DNA of 64,000 bases from Actinomadura spongiicola (GCF_003432485.1 NZ_QVNQ01000002.1:248001-312000); one strand, 5' to 3'. Positions 42,466 to 52,520 are shown, counted from the stretch's first letter. The notes: generated by a model not told the origin, from the sequence alone. Numbers and translations are program-made.

Positions 42466-42734
42466 CCGAGCAGCAGACGGAGCAGCGGAGCAGCCGTAAG
42501 GTCCTGGAGGGCCTCGTGGTCAGCGACAAGATGGACAAGACCGTGGTCGTGTCCGTCGAGGACCGCGTGAAGCACGCCAAGTACCACAAGGTGATCCGCC
42601 GCACGAAGAACTACAAGGCGCACGACGAGGCCAACGAGTGTGGCGTCGGCGACCGCGTCCGTCTCATGGAGACCCGCCCGCTGTCGGCCACCAAGCGGTG
42701 GCGCGTGGTGGAGATCCTCGAGAAGGCCAAGTAA
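42462..42734 (+). CDS. rpsQ: 30S ribosomal protein S17
   Basis: 90 residues. [20 protein letters not shown] and the [20 protein letters not shown] block identify S17, an early-binding 16S rRNA protein. The 63 bp after it, before rplN, hold a small hairpin (GCCGCGAGAGCGCGGC) but no gene. Confidence 0.97.
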   Translation: MTEQQTEQRSSRKVLEGLVVSDKMDKTVVVSVEDRVKHAKYHKVIRRTKNYKAHDEANECGVGDRVRLMETRPLSATKRWRVVEILEKAK

Positions 42735-42797
42735 TTGCCGGTTCCACCAGGCTGCCGCGAGAGCGCGGCAGAACCGGTGTGACGAACAGGAGTTGAC

Positions 42798-43166
42798 GTG
42801 ATCCAGCAGGAGTCGCGACTCAAGGTCGCCGACAACACGGGTGCGAAGGAGATCCTTTGCATCCGGGTTCTCGGCGGCTCGGGTCGGCGCTACGCGGGAG
42901 TCGGCGACATCATCGTCGCGACGGTGAAGGACGCCCTTCCCGGCGCGGGCGTGAAGAAGGGTGACGTCGTCAAGGCGGTCGTCGTGCGCACCCGCAAGGA
43001 GCGCCGGCGCCCGGACGGCTCCTACATCCGCTTCGACGAGAACGCAGCCGTGCTCATCAGGGACGGCGGCGACCCCCGTGGCACCCGTATCTTCGGCCCG
43101 GTGGGCCGCGAACTGCGCGAGAAGAAGTTCATGCGCATCATCTCGCTCGCGCCGGAGGTGCTCTGA
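42798..43166 (+). CDS. rplN: 50S ribosomal protein L14
   Basis: 122 residues from a GTG start, the standard length. [20 protein letters not shown] is the family N-terminus. L14 forms part of the intersubunit bridge. GGAG lies just upstream. Its stop overlaps the rplX start (TGATG). Confidence 0.97.
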   Translation: MIQQESRLKVADNTGAKEILCIRVLGGSGRRYAGVGDIIVATVKDALPGAGVKKGDVVKAVVVRTRKERRRPDGSYIRFDENAAVLIRDGGDPRGTRIFGPVGRELREKKFMRIISLAPEVL

Positions 43167-43612
43167 TGAAGATCCGCAAGGGCGACGAAGTGATCGTCCT
43201 CGCCGGCAAGGACAAGGGCGCGACCGGCAAGGTCCTGCGCGTCCTGCCCCGCGAGGAGCGGGTGGTCGTCGAGGGCGTCAACCTCATCACCAAGAACATC
43301 AAGGCCGACCAGCAGCGCGCCGGCAAGGAGAGCGGCCGCGTCACGGTCGAGGCGCCGCTGCACGTCAGCAACGTCGCGCTGGCCGAGAACGGCGAGCCCG
43401 TCCGCATCGGCTACGAGTTCGACGAGGACGGCAACAAGGTCCGGGTCACGCGTCCGTACAAGAACCGGGCCAAGTCGGCCGGTAAGGCCAAGGCGTCCGG
43501 CAAGTCGAAGGCGTCCGACAAGGCGTCCGACAAGGCTGCCGACAAGGCGAAGGCGGCCGACAAGGCCGAGGCGTCCGACGAGGCCGCGAAGGAGCCCGCT
43601 TCCGATGACTGA
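43166..43612 (+). CDS. rplX: 50S ribosomal protein L24 with charged C-terminal extension
   Basis: 148 residues; the normal L24 ([20 protein letters not shown]) ends near residue 105. The last 43 residues are an extra tail of Lys/Ala/Ser/Asp (units such as [18 protein letters not shown]), flexible by composition. L24 binds 23S rRNA near the peptide exit. It overlaps rplE by 8 bp, so the tail is real coding sequence of this gene and not a misread. Confidence 0.96.
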   Translation: MKIRKGDEVIVLAGKDKGATGKVLRVLPREERVVVEGVNLITKNIKADQQRAGKESGRVTVEAPLHVSNVALAENGEPVRIGYEFDEDGNKVRVTRPYKNRAKSAGKAKASGKSKASDKASDKAADKAKAADKAEASDEAAKEPASDD

Positions 43613-44180
43613 GACCGTGACCGAGCGTCCCGTTCCGCAGCCGAGGCTCAAGGTCCGCTACCGCGAGGAGATCGCGGGACGGATGCGCGAGGAGTTCGGC
43701 TACGCCAACGTCATGCAGATCCCCACGCTCACCAAGATCGTGGTGAACATGGGGGTCGGCGAGGCGGCCCGCGACGCCAAGGTGATCGAGGGCGCGATCC
43801 GCGACCTGTCGCTGATCACCGGGCAGAAGCCGTCCCTGAACCGGGCCCGCAAGTCCATCGCGCAGTTCAAGCTGCGCGAGGGCATGCCGATCGGCGCGCA
43901 CGCCACGCTGCGCGGCGACCGCATGTGGGAGTTCCTGGACCGGCTGCTGGCCACGGCCCTGCCCCGCATCCGTGACTTCCGCGGCCTGTCGCCGAAGCAG
44001 TTCGACGGCAACGGCAACTACACGTTCGGGCTGACCGAGCAGGTCATGTTCCACGAGGTCGACCCCGACAAGGTCGACCGGCAGCGGGGCATGGACATCA
44101 CGGTCGTCACGACCGCGAAGACCGACGACGAGGGCCGGGCGCTGCTGAGGCACCTGGGCTTCCCCTTCAAGGAGAGCTGA
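43605..44180 (+). CDS. rplE: 50S ribosomal protein L5
   Basis: 191 residues. [20 protein letters not shown] and [20 protein letters not shown] are L5 signatures. It binds 5S rRNA and touches P-site tRNA. TGATG overlap with rpsZ. Confidence 0.97.
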   Translation: MTETVTERPVPQPRLKVRYREEIAGRMREEFGYANVMQIPTLTKIVVNMGVGEAARDAKVIEGAIRDLSLITGQKPSLNRARKSIAQFKLREGMPIGAHATLRGDRMWEFLDRLLATALPRIRDFRGLSPKQFDGNGNYTFGLTEQVMFHEVDPDKVDRQRGMDITVVTTAKTDDEGRALLRHLGFPFKES

Positions 44181-44365
44181 TGGCGAAGAAGTCGCTGATC
44201 GCCAAGGCGGCGCGGAAGCCGAAGTTCGGTGTCCGCGCGTACACTCGATGCTCGCGCTGCGGGCGTCCGCGCTCCGTCTACCGGAAGTTCGGCCTGTGCC
44301 GTGTGTGCTTCCGGGAGATGGCCCACCGCGGCGAGCTGCCCGGCATCACCAAGTCCAGCTGGTGA
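44180..44365 (+). CDS. rpsZ: 30S ribosomal protein S14, zinc-binding type
   Basis: 61 residues, the short form of S14. The four zinc ligands Cys24, Cys27, Cys40 and Cys43 ([17 protein letters not shown]) are intact. Actinobacteria often hold a second, zinc-free S14 elsewhere for zinc-poor conditions; none is in the window. A 160-bp gap without a clear signal separates it from rpsH. Confidence 0.97.
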   Translation: MAKKSLIAKAARKPKFGVRAYTRCSRCGRPRSVYRKFGLCRVCFREMAHRGELPGITKSSW

Positions 44366-44525
44366 CCGCTTACCCGGGGCGGGACCCCGGGGCGGAGACC
44401 GGCCTGTAATGACCGACCGGGCGTCCGTGTGGACGCCCACGACCGCGCCAAAGGTCCACGGACCTCATCTACCCGAACGACCAGAGGAGTCCGAGGAAAC
44501 CGTGGCGAGGGAGGGCCAGTAGGCC

Positions 44526-44924
44526 ATGACGATGACCGACCCGATCGCAGACATGCTGACGCGTCTGCGGAACGCGAATTCGGCGTACCACGACCAGGTG
44601 GCGATGCCGTACTCGAAGATCAAGGCGCACATCGCCGAGATCCTCCAGCAGGAGGGCTACATCTCGGGCTGGAGCGTGCAGGACGCCAAGGTCGGCAAGG
44701 AACTTCTGATCGAGCTGAAGTTCGGGCCGACCCGGGAGCGTTCGATCGCCGGTATCAAGCGCGTCTCGAAGCCGGGTCTGCGCGTGTACGCGAAGAAGGA
44801 CAACCTGCCGAAGGTCCTCGGCGGACTGGGCGTCGCGATCATCTCGACGTCCTCCGGGCTGATGACCGACCGGCAGGCGGGCAAGCGCGGCGTGGGCGGC
44901 GAAGTCCTCGCCTACGTGTGGTGA
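44526..44924 (+). CDS. rpsH: 30S ribosomal protein S8
   Basis: 132 residues. [20 protein letters not shown] and the C-terminal [20 protein letters not shown] are S8 signatures. In E. coli S8 represses the spc operon by binding mRNA; that is not shown here. The start has GGAGGG-like sequence (GAGGGCCAGTAGGCC) upstream. Confidence 0.97.
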   Translation: MTMTDPIADMLTRLRNANSAYHDQVAMPYSKIKAHIAEILQQEGYISGWSVQDAKVGKELLIELKFGPTRERSIAGIKRVSKPGLRVYAKKDNLPKVLGGLGVAIISTSSGLMTDRQAGKRGVGGEVLAYVW

Positions 44925-44938
44925 GGGGGTACTGACCA

Positions 44939-45475
44939 ATGTCTCGAATCGGACGTAGCCCCATCACCGTGCCCGCCAACGTCGAGGTCACGCTCGACGG
45001 GCGCCAGGTCACCGTCAAGGGGCCGAAGGGCACGCTGTCGCACACCGTCGCCGAGCCCATCGAGGTCAAGCAGGAGGACGGCAAGATCGTCGTCTCCCGG
45101 CCGAACGATGTCAACAAGGTGCGCGGCCTGCACGGGCTCACGCGGACGCTGATCAACAACATGGTCGTCGGGGTCACCGACGGCTACAAGAAGACCCTGG
45201 TCATCCAGGGTGTCGGTTACCGTGTGGTGGCCAAGGGCAAGAACCTGGAGTTCTCGCTCGGATACAGCCACCCGATCACCGTGGAGCCCCCGGAGGGCAT
45301 CTCGTTCACGGTGGAGCGTCCGACCCAGCTGGTCGTCGAGGGAATCGACAAGCAGAAGGTCGGCGAGGTCGCCGCCAACATTCGTAAGCTGCGCAAGCCC
45401 GACCCGTACAAGGGCAAGGGCGTGCGGTACGAGGGCGAGCAGATCCGCCGCAAGGTCGGAAAGGCTGGTAAGTAG
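44939..45475 (+). CDS. rplF: 50S ribosomal protein L6
   Basis: 178 residues. [20 protein letters not shown] and [20 protein letters not shown] mark L6, which lies near the factor-binding site of the 50S subunit. 14 bp after rpsH, 2 bp before rplR. Confidence 0.97.
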   Translation: MSRIGRSPITVPANVEVTLDGRQVTVKGPKGTLSHTVAEPIEVKQEDGKIVVSRPNDVNKVRGLHGLTRTLINNMVVGVTDGYKKTLVIQGVGYRVVAKGKNLEFSLGYSHPITVEPPEGISFTVERPTQLVVEGIDKQKVGEVAANIRKLRKPDPYKGKGVRYEGEQIRRKVGKAGK

Positions 45476-45477
45476 TC

Positions 45478-45864
45478 ATGGCAGGCACGAAGACCCTGGC
45501 CCGCCGCGGCACGTCGGCGCGGACCAAGGCCCGCAGGCGCCGGCACATCCGGGTCCGCAAGAAGGTCGTCGGCAGCGCCGAGCGGCCTCGCCTGGTCGTG
45601 ACCCGCTCCACCCGGCACGTGTTCGTCCAGGTCATCGACGACGCCAAGGGCCACACGCTGGCCAGCGCGTCCACGATGGAGGCGGACCTGCGCGCCGACT
45701 CCGGCGACAAGACGGCCAAGTCCCGCAAGGTCGGCGAGCTCGTCGCCCAGCGGGCGCGGGAGGCCGGTGTCTCCGCGGTCGTGTTCGACCGTGGCGGCAA
45801 CAAGTACCACGGCCGCATCGCCGCCGTAGCGGACGGTGCGCGCGAGGGGGGCCTGGAGCTGTGA
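45478..45864 (+). CDS. rplR: 50S ribosomal protein L18
   Basis: 128 residues. The basic N-terminus ([20 protein letters not shown]) and [20 protein letters not shown] identify L18, a 5S rRNA-binding protein of the central protuberance. Confidence 0.97.
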   Translation: MAGTKTLARRGTSARTKARRRRHIRVRKKVVGSAERPRLVVTRSTRHVFVQVIDDAKGHTLASASTMEADLRADSGDKTAKSRKVGELVAQRAREAGVSAVVFDRGGNKYHGRIAAVADGAREGGLEL

Positions 45865-45898
45865 GGGCCCCGAACAAGGTCAACGAGAGGAACCACTG

Positions 45899-46519
45899 AT
45901 GGCAGCGCAGAGGCGTGGTGGCGGTCAGGGTGGCGACCGTCGCGATCGCCGCGACGACCGCCGCGGTGGCGCCGACAAGGGCCAGTCGTACATCGAGAAG
46001 GTCGTGGCGATCAACCGTGTCGCCAAGGTCGTCAAGGGCGGGCGGCGGTTCAGCTTCACCGCCCTGGTGATCGTCGGCGACGGCAACGGCACCGTCGGTG
46101 TCGGCTACGGCAAGGCCAAGGAGGTGCCCGCGGCGATCGCCAAGGGCGTCGAGGAGGCCAAGAAGCACTTCTTCAAGGTGCCGCGGATCCAGGGCACCAT
46201 CCCGCACCTGGTGCAGGCGCGGGACGCGGCGGGCGAGGTCCTGCTGCGTCCGGCGAGCCCCGGTACCGGTGTGATCGCGGGTGGTCCGGTGCGCGCGGTG
46301 CTGGAGTGCGCGGGCATCCACGACGTGCTGAGCAAGTCGCTGGGCAGCGACAACGCGATCAACATCGTGCACGCGACGATCGCGGGTCTGAAGGCGCTGA
46401 AGCGTCCCGAGGAGATCGCGGCCAAGCGCGGCCTGCCGATCGAGGACGTGGCGCCGGCGGCGATGCTGCGGGCCCGTGCCGCGGGCAGTGAGCCCAGGGC
46501 GGAGGCGGCCGCGTCATGA
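45899..46519 (+). CDS. rpsE: 30S ribosomal protein S5 with RG-rich N-terminus
   Basis: 206 residues from the ATG behind GAGAGGAACC. The core [20 protein letters not shown] and [15 protein letters not shown] is normal S5, which contributes to decoding accuracy and mRNA unwinding. The first 28 residues are an Arg/Gly/Asp/Gln-rich extension ([20 protein letters not shown]). With the S3 tail this gives two RG-rich arms at the mRNA entry side of the ribosome. 4-bp overlap with rpmD. Confidence 0.97.
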   Translation: MAAQRRGGGQGGDRRDRRDDRRGGADKGQSYIEKVVAINRVAKVVKGGRRFSFTALVIVGDGNGTVGVGYGKAKEVPAAIAKGVEEAKKHFFKVPRIQGTIPHLVQARDAAGEVLLRPASPGTGVIAGGPVRAVLECAGIHDVLSKSLGSDNAINIVHATIAGLKALKRPEEIAAKRGLPIEDVAPAAMLRARAAGSEPRAEAAAS

Positions 46520-46698
46520 GCCAGCTGAGGATCACGCAGACCAAGTCGGTGATCAGCGAGAAGCAGAACCAGCGTGACACGCTGCGCACCCTCGGGCTGC
46601 GGAAGATCGGGCAGAGCGTGGTCCGCGAGGACCGTCCCGAGGTGCTCGGCATGATCCGGACGGTGGCGCACCTGGTCACCGTCGAGGAGGTCGACTGA
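46516..46698 (+). CDS. rpmD: 50S ribosomal protein L30
   Basis: 60 residues. [20 protein letters not shown], then [20 protein letters not shown] are typical. 2 bp before rplO. Confidence 0.96.
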   Translation: MSQLRITQTKSVISEKQNQRDTLRTLGLRKIGQSVVREDRPEVLGMIRTVAHLVTVEEVD

Positions 46699-46700
46699 CC

Positions 46701-47183
46701 ATGGCCGATCTGTCGAAGCAGGACGCTTCCGAGGCCGAGGGCACCCCGCTGAAGGTGCACGACCTGCGTCCGGCCCCCGGCGCGAACCGCCGCAAGACCC
46801 GTAAGGGTCGCGGTGAGGCGTCCAAGGGCAAGACCGCGGGCCGCGGCACCAAGGGCACGAAGGCCCGCAGCACGGTTCCCGTCGGGTTCGAGGGCGGCCA
46901 GATGCCGCTGATCCGCCGGGTTCCGAAGCTGAAGGGCTTCAAGAACCCGAACCGGGTCGAGTACCAGGTGGTGAACCTGGACAAGCTCGCCGCGCTCTAC
47001 CCGGAGGGCGGGGAGGTCACGGCGGACGACCTGGCTGCCAGGGGCGCGGTGCGCCGCGGCCGTCCGGTCAAGGTCCTCGGCACCGGCGAGATCTCCGTCG
47101 CGGTCCAGGTGAAGGCGCACGCCTTCTCCGGTTCCGCCAAGGAGAAGATCGCCGCCGCCGGCGGAACCGCCGACGAGCTGTAA
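46701..47183 (+). CDS. rplO: 50S ribosomal protein L15
   Basis: 160 residues. [20 protein letters not shown], then [19 protein letters not shown] are L15 signatures. The first 15 residues are a somewhat acidic extension. It is the last ribosomal gene before a 287-bp gap and secY. Confidence 0.97.
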   Translation: MADLSKQDASEAEGTPLKVHDLRPAPGANRRKTRKGRGEASKGKTAGRGTKGTKARSTVPVGFEGGQMPLIRRVPKLKGFKNPNRVEYQVVNLDKLAALYPEGGEVTADDLAARGAVRRGRPVKVLGTGEISVAVQVKAHAFSGSAKEKIAAAGGTADEL

Positions 47184-47280
47184 GTAGCAATCTTCATGTG
47201 GGGGCCGCTCTCGCTCAGCGCCCGGGGCCGTACGGCCGCCGGGACCTGCGGGGCGGCCCTCGGCATGTCGGGGGTTCGGA

Positions 47281-47325
47281 CGTCGGCGTCTAGCACGTCG
47301 GCGCTCGGCGCGTCGGCAGTCGGCG
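47281..47325. repeat. Imperfect GTCGGCG direct repeats upstream of secY
   Basis: Units GTCGGCG, GTCGGCG, CTCGGCG, GTCGGCA and GTCGGCG-like follow each other with 1-11 bp between them. They lie 90 bp before the secY promoter. They could be a regulator site or only low-complexity DNA. Confidence 0.45.
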
Positions 47326-47369
47326 CATCTGCTGTTAGAGTCACACCGGCGAAGGTGATCGGGGTGAGA

Positions 47370-47400
47370 TTGCACACTCCCGCGTCTCACACGGTATCCT
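47370..47400 (+). promoter_or_regulatory. Probable promoter of secY-adk-map
   Basis: TTGCAC (47370-47375), 19-bp spacer and TATCCT (47395-47400). The -35 box is the same as in the str promoter. The spacer is 1-2 bp longer than ideal. It sits about 70 bp before secY. Confidence 0.55.
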
Positions 47401-47470
47401 CCGCCCGAAATCATGGACCTGTAACCGGCCCCTCGGTGGCCATGACCCCGCCAGTCACGCAGGAGGAATG

Positions 47471-48766
47471 GTGCTGACCGCTTTCGCTCGGGCTTTTCGT
47501 ACGCCTGACCTGCGTAAGAAGTTGCTGTTCACGTTGTTCATCATCTTGGTGTTCCGGCTGGGGTCGATCATCCCGACGCCGAACGTCAACGTGGAGGTCC
47601 TGAAGAAGACCGCGGATGACGCCAAGGACGCCAACAACCTCTACGGGCTTGTCGACCTGTTCAGCGGCGGAGCGCTGCTGAAGCTTTCGATCTTCGCGCT
47701 GGGGATCATGCCGTACATCACGGCGAGCATCATCCTTCAGCTGCTCACGGTGGTGATCCCCCGGTTGGAGGCCCTGAAGAAGGAGGGCCAGTCCGGCACC
47801 ACGAAGATCACCCAGTACACCCGTTACCTGACGGTGGGACTGGCGATCCTCCAGGCCACCGGCATCGTGGCGATGGCGAGCACCGGACAGTTGTTCCAGG
47901 GCATCACCGGTAGCGGCGACATCCTTTACGACAAGGGCCTGTTCCCGATCATCACGATGGTGATCTGCATGGTCGCGGGGACGTCCGTGATCATGTGGCT
48001 GGGTGAGTTGATCACCGACCGGGGGGTCGGCAACGGCATGTCGTTGTTGATCTTCACTCAGGTGGTCGCGGTGTTCCCCGCCCAGTTCTGGAGCATTTAC
48101 AAGACGAAGAACGGGTTCGTCTTCGCGGTGGTGCTCCTCGTCGGCCTGGCGATCATGGCCGGTGTCGTGTTCGTCGAGCAGGCGCAGCGGCGCATCCCCG
48201 TCCAGTACGCCAAGCGCATGGTCGGCCGCCGCATGTACGGCGGCACGTCGACCTACATCCCGCTGAAGGTGAACCAGGCCGGGATCATCCCGATCATCTT
48301 CGCGTCGTCCCTGCTGTACCTGCCGATCCTGGCGACCCAGCTGTGGCCCGACACCAAGTGGCTCCAGAAGGTCCAGCCGTACCTGAAGCAGGACAACCCC
48401 TGGCACATGGCGATCTTCTTCGTCTTCATCATCTTCTTCACCTACTTCTACGTGGCGATCACCTTCAACCCCACTGAAGTAGCCGACAACATGAAGAAGT
48501 ATGGTGGTTTCATCCCAGGTATCCGTCCTGGTCGGCCGACCGCCGAGTACCTCGACTTCGTGCTGACCCGGATCACCACACCCGGTGCGCTCTACCTGGG
48601 GCTCGTGTCGCTGATCCCCATGGTGGCGTTCGCACTCCTGAAGGCCACCCAGGAGTTCCCCTTCGGCGGTGCGAGCATCCTCATCATCGTCGGCGTCGGA
48701 CTGGATACCGTGAAGCAGATCGAGAGTCAGCTCCAGCAGCGCAACTACGAGGGCTTCCTTCGATAG
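47471..48766 (+). CDS. secY: Preprotein translocase subunit SecY
   Basis: 431 residues. The GTG at 47471 is chosen over the ATG at 47468, because GGAGG is only one base from the ATG; the normal N-terminus is also VLTAFARAFRTPDLRKK. Ten membrane helices form the protein-export channel. Signature segments such as LGIMPYITASIILQLL and GVGNGMSLLIF are present. Directly followed by adk with no gap. Confidence 0.97.
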   Translation: MLTAFARAFRTPDLRKKLLFTLFIILVFRLGSIIPTPNVNVEVLKKTADDAKDANNLYGLVDLFSGGALLKLSIFALGIMPYITASIILQLLTVVIPRLEALKKEGQSGTTKITQYTRYLTVGLAILQATGIVAMASTGQLFQGITGSGDILYDKGLFPIITMVICMVAGTSVIMWLGELITDRGVGNGMSLLIFTQVVAVFPAQFWSIYKTKNGFVFAVVLLVGLAIMAGVVFVEQAQRRIPVQYAKRMVGRRMYGGTSTYIPLKVNQAGIIPIIFASSLLYLPILATQLWPDTKWLQKVQPYLKQDNPWHMAIFFVFIIFFTYFYVAITFNPTEVADNMKKYGGFIPGIRPGRPTAEYLDFVLTRITTPGALYLGLVSLIPMVAFALLKATQEFPFGGASILIIVGVGLDTVKQIESQLQQRNYEGFLR

Positions 48767-49417
48767 ATGCGTATCGTCCTGGTGGGCCCCCCTGGTGCGG
48801 GCAAGGGGACTCAGGCCCAGTACATCGCATCGCATCTGTCCATCCCGAAGATCTCGACAGGTGACATCTTCCGCGCCAACGTCAGCGGCGGTACGGAGCT
48901 CGGTCGGCAGGCCAAGCAGTACATGGACCGTGGTGATCTGGTGCCCGACGAGGTCACGATCGCGATGGTGCGCGACCGGCTCGGTCAGGAGGACGCCCGC
49001 GACGGGTTCCTGCTGGACGGGTTCCCGCGGAACGTCCCCCAGGCCGAGACGCTGAAGAAGATCCTCGCCGAGTGGGACACCCGGCTCGACATCGTGTTGG
49101 AGCTGGTGGTCGACGAGGACGAGGTCGTCCGGCGGCTGTCGGGCCGCCGGACCTGCGACCGCTGCGGGCGCATCTGGCACGTCGACTTCGACGACAAGCA
49201 GGACGACATCTGCGACGACTGCGGCGGGCACCTGTTCCAGCGCGACGACGACAAGAAAGAGGTCGTCATGCATCGCCTGGAGGTGTACAAGCACGACACG
49301 GCGCCGCTGGTGCAGTTCTACGCCGACGAGAACATCCTCGTCGGGATCGACGCGACCGGTCCGGTCGAGGAGGTCACCAAGCGCGCCCTGACCGCGCTCC
49401 GCCCGTTGGAGAAGTGA
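48767..49417 (+). CDS. adk: Adenylate kinase with zinc-type lid
   Basis: 216 residues. P-loop GPPGAGKGT near residue 7; catalytic and AMP sites ([15 protein letters not shown]) normal. The lid has four Cys: Cys130, Cys133, Cys149 and Cys152 (CDRCGR; CDDCGG), the zinc-binding form. It converts AMP and ATP to two ADP. It starts right after the secY stop, the usual order secY-adk-map. Confidence 0.97.
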   Translation: MRIVLVGPPGAGKGTQAQYIASHLSIPKISTGDIFRANVSGGTELGRQAKQYMDRGDLVPDEVTIAMVRDRLGQEDARDGFLLDGFPRNVPQAETLKKILAEWDTRLDIVLELVVDEDEVVRRLSGRRTCDRCGRIWHVDFDDKQDDICDDCGGHLFQRDDDKKEVVMHRLEVYKHDTAPLVQFYADENILVGIDATGPVEEVTKRALTALRPLEK

Positions 49418-49480
49418 GGGGCGCTCTTCGGTGAGGTGAAGGGCGCCCGGACGCGGCGACCGTGAGGAGGCGCGGGAGAG

Positions 49481-50323
49481 ATGTTCAGAGGCCTCAGGCA
49501 GAAGCCGGTCATCCAGATCAAGACGGCGGAGCAGGTCGAGTCGATGCGCGCGGCCGGGCTGCTGGTCGCGCGGACGCTGGAGTTGATGCGCGACGCCGTC
49601 CGGCCCGGTCTCACCACCCTTGACCTGGACGCGCTCGCCGAGCGGCACATCCGCGACAACGGCGGCGTCCCGTCGTTCAAGGGCTACCACGGGTTCACCG
49701 GGACGATCTGCGCGTCCGTCAACGAGGAGGTCGTGCACGGCATCCCGCGGGCCGGGAAGGTCCTGCGGGACGGCGACCTCCTCTCCCTCGACTGCGGCGC
49801 GATCGTGGACGGCTGGCACGGCGACGCGGCGATCACCGTTCCGGTGGGGGAGATCACCGAGGAGCGGCAGCGGCTCCTGGAGGTGACCGAGGCGGCCCTG
49901 TGGCACGGTCTGGCGGCCGGACGGGTCGGGGCCAGGCTCTCGGACATGTCGCACGCGATCGAGGCTCACATCCGCTCTCAGGGCGCCTACGGCATCGTCG
50001 AGGGGTACGGAGGGCACGGCATCGGGACCGAGATGCACATGGACCCGCTCATCCCGAACCACGGCGAGGCCGGGCACGGGCCCGTCCTGAAGCCGGGCAT
50101 GTGCTTCGCGGTCGAGCCGATGGTGAACCTCGGGGCCAAGGAGACCGTGGAACTCGACGACGGGTGGACGGTCGTCACCGTCGACGGGCGGGCCTCGGCG
50201 CACTTCGAGCACACGTTCGCGGTCACGCCGGACGGTCCCCGGGTCCTCACGGCCCTGGACGAGGGCGAGGCATGGTTCAACCGGCTCGGTGTCGTCCAGA
50301 ATGGAACTGAGACCTCGTCCTGA
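49481..50323 (+). CDS. map: Methionine aminopeptidase, type I
   Basis: 280 residues. Metal and active-site residues appear in LSLDCGAIVDGWHGDAA, GYGGHGIG, FAVEPMVN and AHFEHTFAV, giving two Asp, one His and two Glu for the two-metal centre. It removes the first Met from new proteins. There is no N-terminal zinc-finger extension. 63 bp after adk. Confidence 0.96.
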   Translation: MFRGLRQKPVIQIKTAEQVESMRAAGLLVARTLELMRDAVRPGLTTLDLDALAERHIRDNGGVPSFKGYHGFTGTICASVNEEVVHGIPRAGKVLRDGDLLSLDCGAIVDGWHGDAAITVPVGEITEERQRLLEVTEAALWHGLAAGRVGARLSDMSHAIEAHIRSQGAYGIVEGYGGHGIGTEMHMDPLIPNHGEAGHGPVLKPGMCFAVEPMVNLGAKETVELDDGWTVVTVDGRASAHFEHTFAVTPDGPRVLTALDEGEAWFNRLGVVQNGTETSS

Positions 50324-50358
50324 CGCGCGGGGGAGCACGGAGGAGCACGGGAGGAGCA

Positions 50359-50805
50359 ATGGCGCCGAACCCTGACATCCGGGCCTCGGACGCCGACCGC
50401 GACCGGGTGGCGGAGAGCCTGCGGGACCACTGCGGCGATGGCCGGATCACCATGGACGAGCTGCAGGAGCGGCTGGAGGCCGTGTACGCGGCGAAGACCG
50501 TCGGGGAGCTCCAGGACGTCACCGCCGACCTTCCGGAGAAGGACCTCTACCAGCTCCCGGTTCCGGCGTCGCAGGCCAAGGGCGCCGGGGCGCCCGTCCG
50601 GCGGTCCTCGTCGAGCGACGCCGAACTCCAACGGATCCGGGCGATGTGGGGCGCCTGGGGCGTCGTCAGCGCGATCAACCTCGCCGTCTGGCTGGTCCTG
50701 CTGGTGCAAGGGTCCGGGGTTCCCTACCCGTGGTGGATCTGGGTGGTGGGTCCGTGGGGCGCGCTGCTGCTCCTGCGCACGATCTTCGGTGACCGGCGCG
50801 GCTGA
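50359..50805 (+). CDS. DUF1707 (SHOCT-like) membrane protein
   Basis: 148 residues. Residues 1-60 match DUF1707: NPDIRASDADRDRVAESLRD, then GRITMDELQERLEAVYAAKT. Two membrane helices follow (about 98-118 and 124-142). DUF1707 proteins are common in actinomycetes and of unknown function. It is 35 bp after map and may be cotranscribed. Confidence 0.85.
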   Translation: MAPNPDIRASDADRDRVAESLRDHCGDGRITMDELQERLEAVYAAKTVGELQDVTADLPEKDLYQLPVPASQAKGAGAPVRRSSSSDAELQRIRAMWGAWGVVSAINLAVWLVLLVQGSGVPYPWWIWVVGPWGALLLLRTIFGDRRG

Positions 50806-50813
50806 CCGGTCAC
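50789..50813. terminator. Hairpin between convergent genes
   Basis: GTGACCGG pairs with CCGGTCAC over the DUF1707 stop codon. It is short (8 bp). It lies between the convergent DUF1707 and phosphoesterase genes. Confidence 0.45.
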
Positions 50814-50856
50814 ACCCGTCCCATTCGACGGCTCACGCCACAGCTCACTCGACGGC

Positions 50857-51672
50857 TCACTCCACGTCCATCAGCGGACGGTAGTTCCCGGTCGGCGCGA
50901 AGTGGGTCGTGGCCGAGCCGTCGTCGCCGACGAGGTGGACGGCGAACCCGGCGGGCTCCCCGGTGAAGGCGGCGCGGCCCTGCGCCGTGAGGTCCAGGTA
51001 GAGCTGCCGGTACGTGCTCGGGCACGTGGTGCTCACGGTTCCCCCGAGCGAGCCGACCGACGCCCGGTGGACGTGCCCGGAGATCACCCGCACCACCTGC
51101 GGGTGGCGGGACAGCACCGACACGAACCCGGCGGGGTCGACGAACCGCAGGTCGTCGATAAACCGCATCCCGACCGGGAAGGGCGGATGGTGCGTCGCGA
51201 CGACCGTCGGGGTGTCGGGCGCGGCGGCGAGCGTCCGGTCGAGCCACCCGAGCCGTTCCTCGTTCATGTGCCCGTGGGAGTGACCGTCGACGGTGGTGTC
51301 GCAGCAGACGAGCCGTACGCCCGCCACGTCGACGGCGTACTGGAGGGGCGCCTGCGGGTAGAGCCCGGTGTCCGTCACCGCCGAATGCTCGGTGAACGCC
51401 TTCCGCAGCTCGTCCCGGACGTCGTGGTTGCCGCACATCGGGTACACCGCCATCGGCAGCGGCGACAGCAGCGCGTGCAGCCGGGTGTACTCGGCGGCGG
51501 TGCCGCTCTCGGCGAGGTCGCCGGTGATGACGACGGCGTCCGGCCGCGCGGGCAGCGACAGCAGGCTCGACACGGCGGCCCGCAGCGCGCGGACCGGGCC
51601 GGAGCCGTCGTCCACCTCGCCGTCCCGTCCGGCCGCCAGGTGGATGTCGCTCAGCTGCGCGATGATCGCCAT
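50857..51672 (-). CDS. Calcineurin-like metallophosphoesterase (CpdA type)
   Basis: 271 residues from the ATG preceded by GAGAGGATCG; the open frame upstream is Arg/Pro/Gly-rich and unlike the family. All five phosphoesterase motifs are present: DIHLAAG, GDLAESG, GNHDVR, THHPPF and SGHVHRAS. They bind two metal ions. The closest named group is class III cyclic nucleotide phosphodiesterases (CpdA/Rv0805-like), but the substrate is not fixed by the sequence. Confidence 0.9.
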   Translation of the reverse strand: MAIIAQLSDIHLAAGRDGEVDDGSGPVRALRAAVSSLLSLPARPDAVVITGDLAESGTAAEYTRLHALLSPLPMAVYPMCGNHDVRDELRKAFTEHSAVTDTGLYPQAPLQYAVDVAGVRLVCCDTTVDGHSHGHMNEERLGWLDRTLAAAPDTPTVVATHHPPFPVGMRFIDDLRFVDPAGFVSVLSRHPQVVRVISGHVHRASVGSLGGTVSTTCPSTYRQLYLDLTAQGRAAFTGEPAGFAVHLVGDDGSATTHFAPTGNYRPLMDVE

Positions 51673-51831
51673 CGATCCTCTCTCCAAATGCCCGAGCACC
51701 AACGATCCCGGGGACGTTCCCGGGACGGCACGGTGACGATCTTCGCGCCCGGCGGGCCGGACTGTCGACTTCGGCGCCGCCGCCGTCCCGCACGGTCCCG
51801 GCGCCGTCACGCAGGGGCACGCCCGCGAGGT

Positions 51832-52389
51832 TCAGGCGACGTGCGTGATCACCAGGGAGAGGGCGGAGGTGACGTCCTCGGCGGGCGGCGCGACGTCCGG
51901 GACGACCTCGCGGAGGGCGAGCCAGCCGTTGATCGCCTGGACGGTCGGTTTCGCCTCCACGAGCTGCGGGTCGTCCAGCCCGTACCAGGCGGCCACCTTG
52001 GACCAGCGCCACAGCCGGTGGCCCGCCGACGACATCTCCGACGAGGGGAAGCCGGCGGCGCCGCGCGCCCCGGTGATCGCGTGCCGGACGGAGTCGAGGG
52101 AGCGTCCGACCCGCTCGGCGATGTCGCGGATCGTCAGCAGCGGATCGGCCTCGACCTGGAGCACGCTGACATCGGGGGCGCTGGCCTCCACATGCTCCAC
52201 CACCTCCATGATCGCCGCGGCCAGGGTGGCGCTCTGCCACGAGCAGGAGGCGCTGCCGGGCCGGTTGGCGTGCTGGGGGTCTTGGACGACCGAGACCGTG
52301 ACGGCGCCGTGGGTGCGGTCGAACAGGGGGTCCAGCTCGTCCTCGTAGAGAGGGCGGCTGAGGATCAGCGCGAAGTCATAGCTCGGCAT
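51832..52389 (-). CDS. HTH-containing protein of unknown role
   Basis: 185 residues from the ATG with AGGATCGG upstream. Residues 1-85 look like a ferredoxin-fold sensor-like region (SYDFALILSRPLYEDELDPL). Residues 90-125 contain an HTH segment (LLTIRDIAERVGRSLDSVRH) that resembles an excisionase or MerR-like helix pair. It is 157 bp upstream of the phosphoesterase on the same strand. A DNA-binding regulator is likely; its targets are unknown. Confidence 0.7.
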   Translation of the reverse strand: MPSYDFALILSRPLYEDELDPLFDRTHGAVTVSVVQDPQHANRPGSASCSWQSATLAAAIMEVVEHVEASAPDVSVLQVEADPLLTIRDIAERVGRSLDSVRHAITGARGAAGFPSSEMSSAGHRLWRWSKVAAWYGLDDPQLVEAKPTVQAINGWLALREVVPDVAPPAEDVTSALSLVITHVA

Positions 52390-52490
52390 GCCGATCCTCC
52401 TCGAACGTATCTCTCCTGGGAAAGGTACCAACGCGTGCGGGATGTATGCTTGGGGCGGGAGCAGTCTCCGCGCCCGTATCATGCGCTGAT

Positions 52491-52520
52491 TTCGCATTGC
52501 ACGGCCGGGTGACGTAGACT
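52491..52520 (+). promoter_or_regulatory. Probable promoter of infA
   Basis: TTCGCA (52491-52496), 18 bp, TAGACT (52515-52520). The -10 box is good and the -35 box is fair. The predicted leader is about 125 nt. Confidence 0.55.

Noticed and set aside
47184..47470. Small secreted or regulatory peptide gene before secY
   Set aside because: The open frames there follow the GTCGGCG repeats and have no ribosome site.
51673..51810. 46-residue N-terminal extension of the phosphoesterase
   Set aside because: Residues are Arg/Pro/Gly-rich and unlike the family; the ATG at 51672 has a good ribosome site and begins just before the DIH motif.
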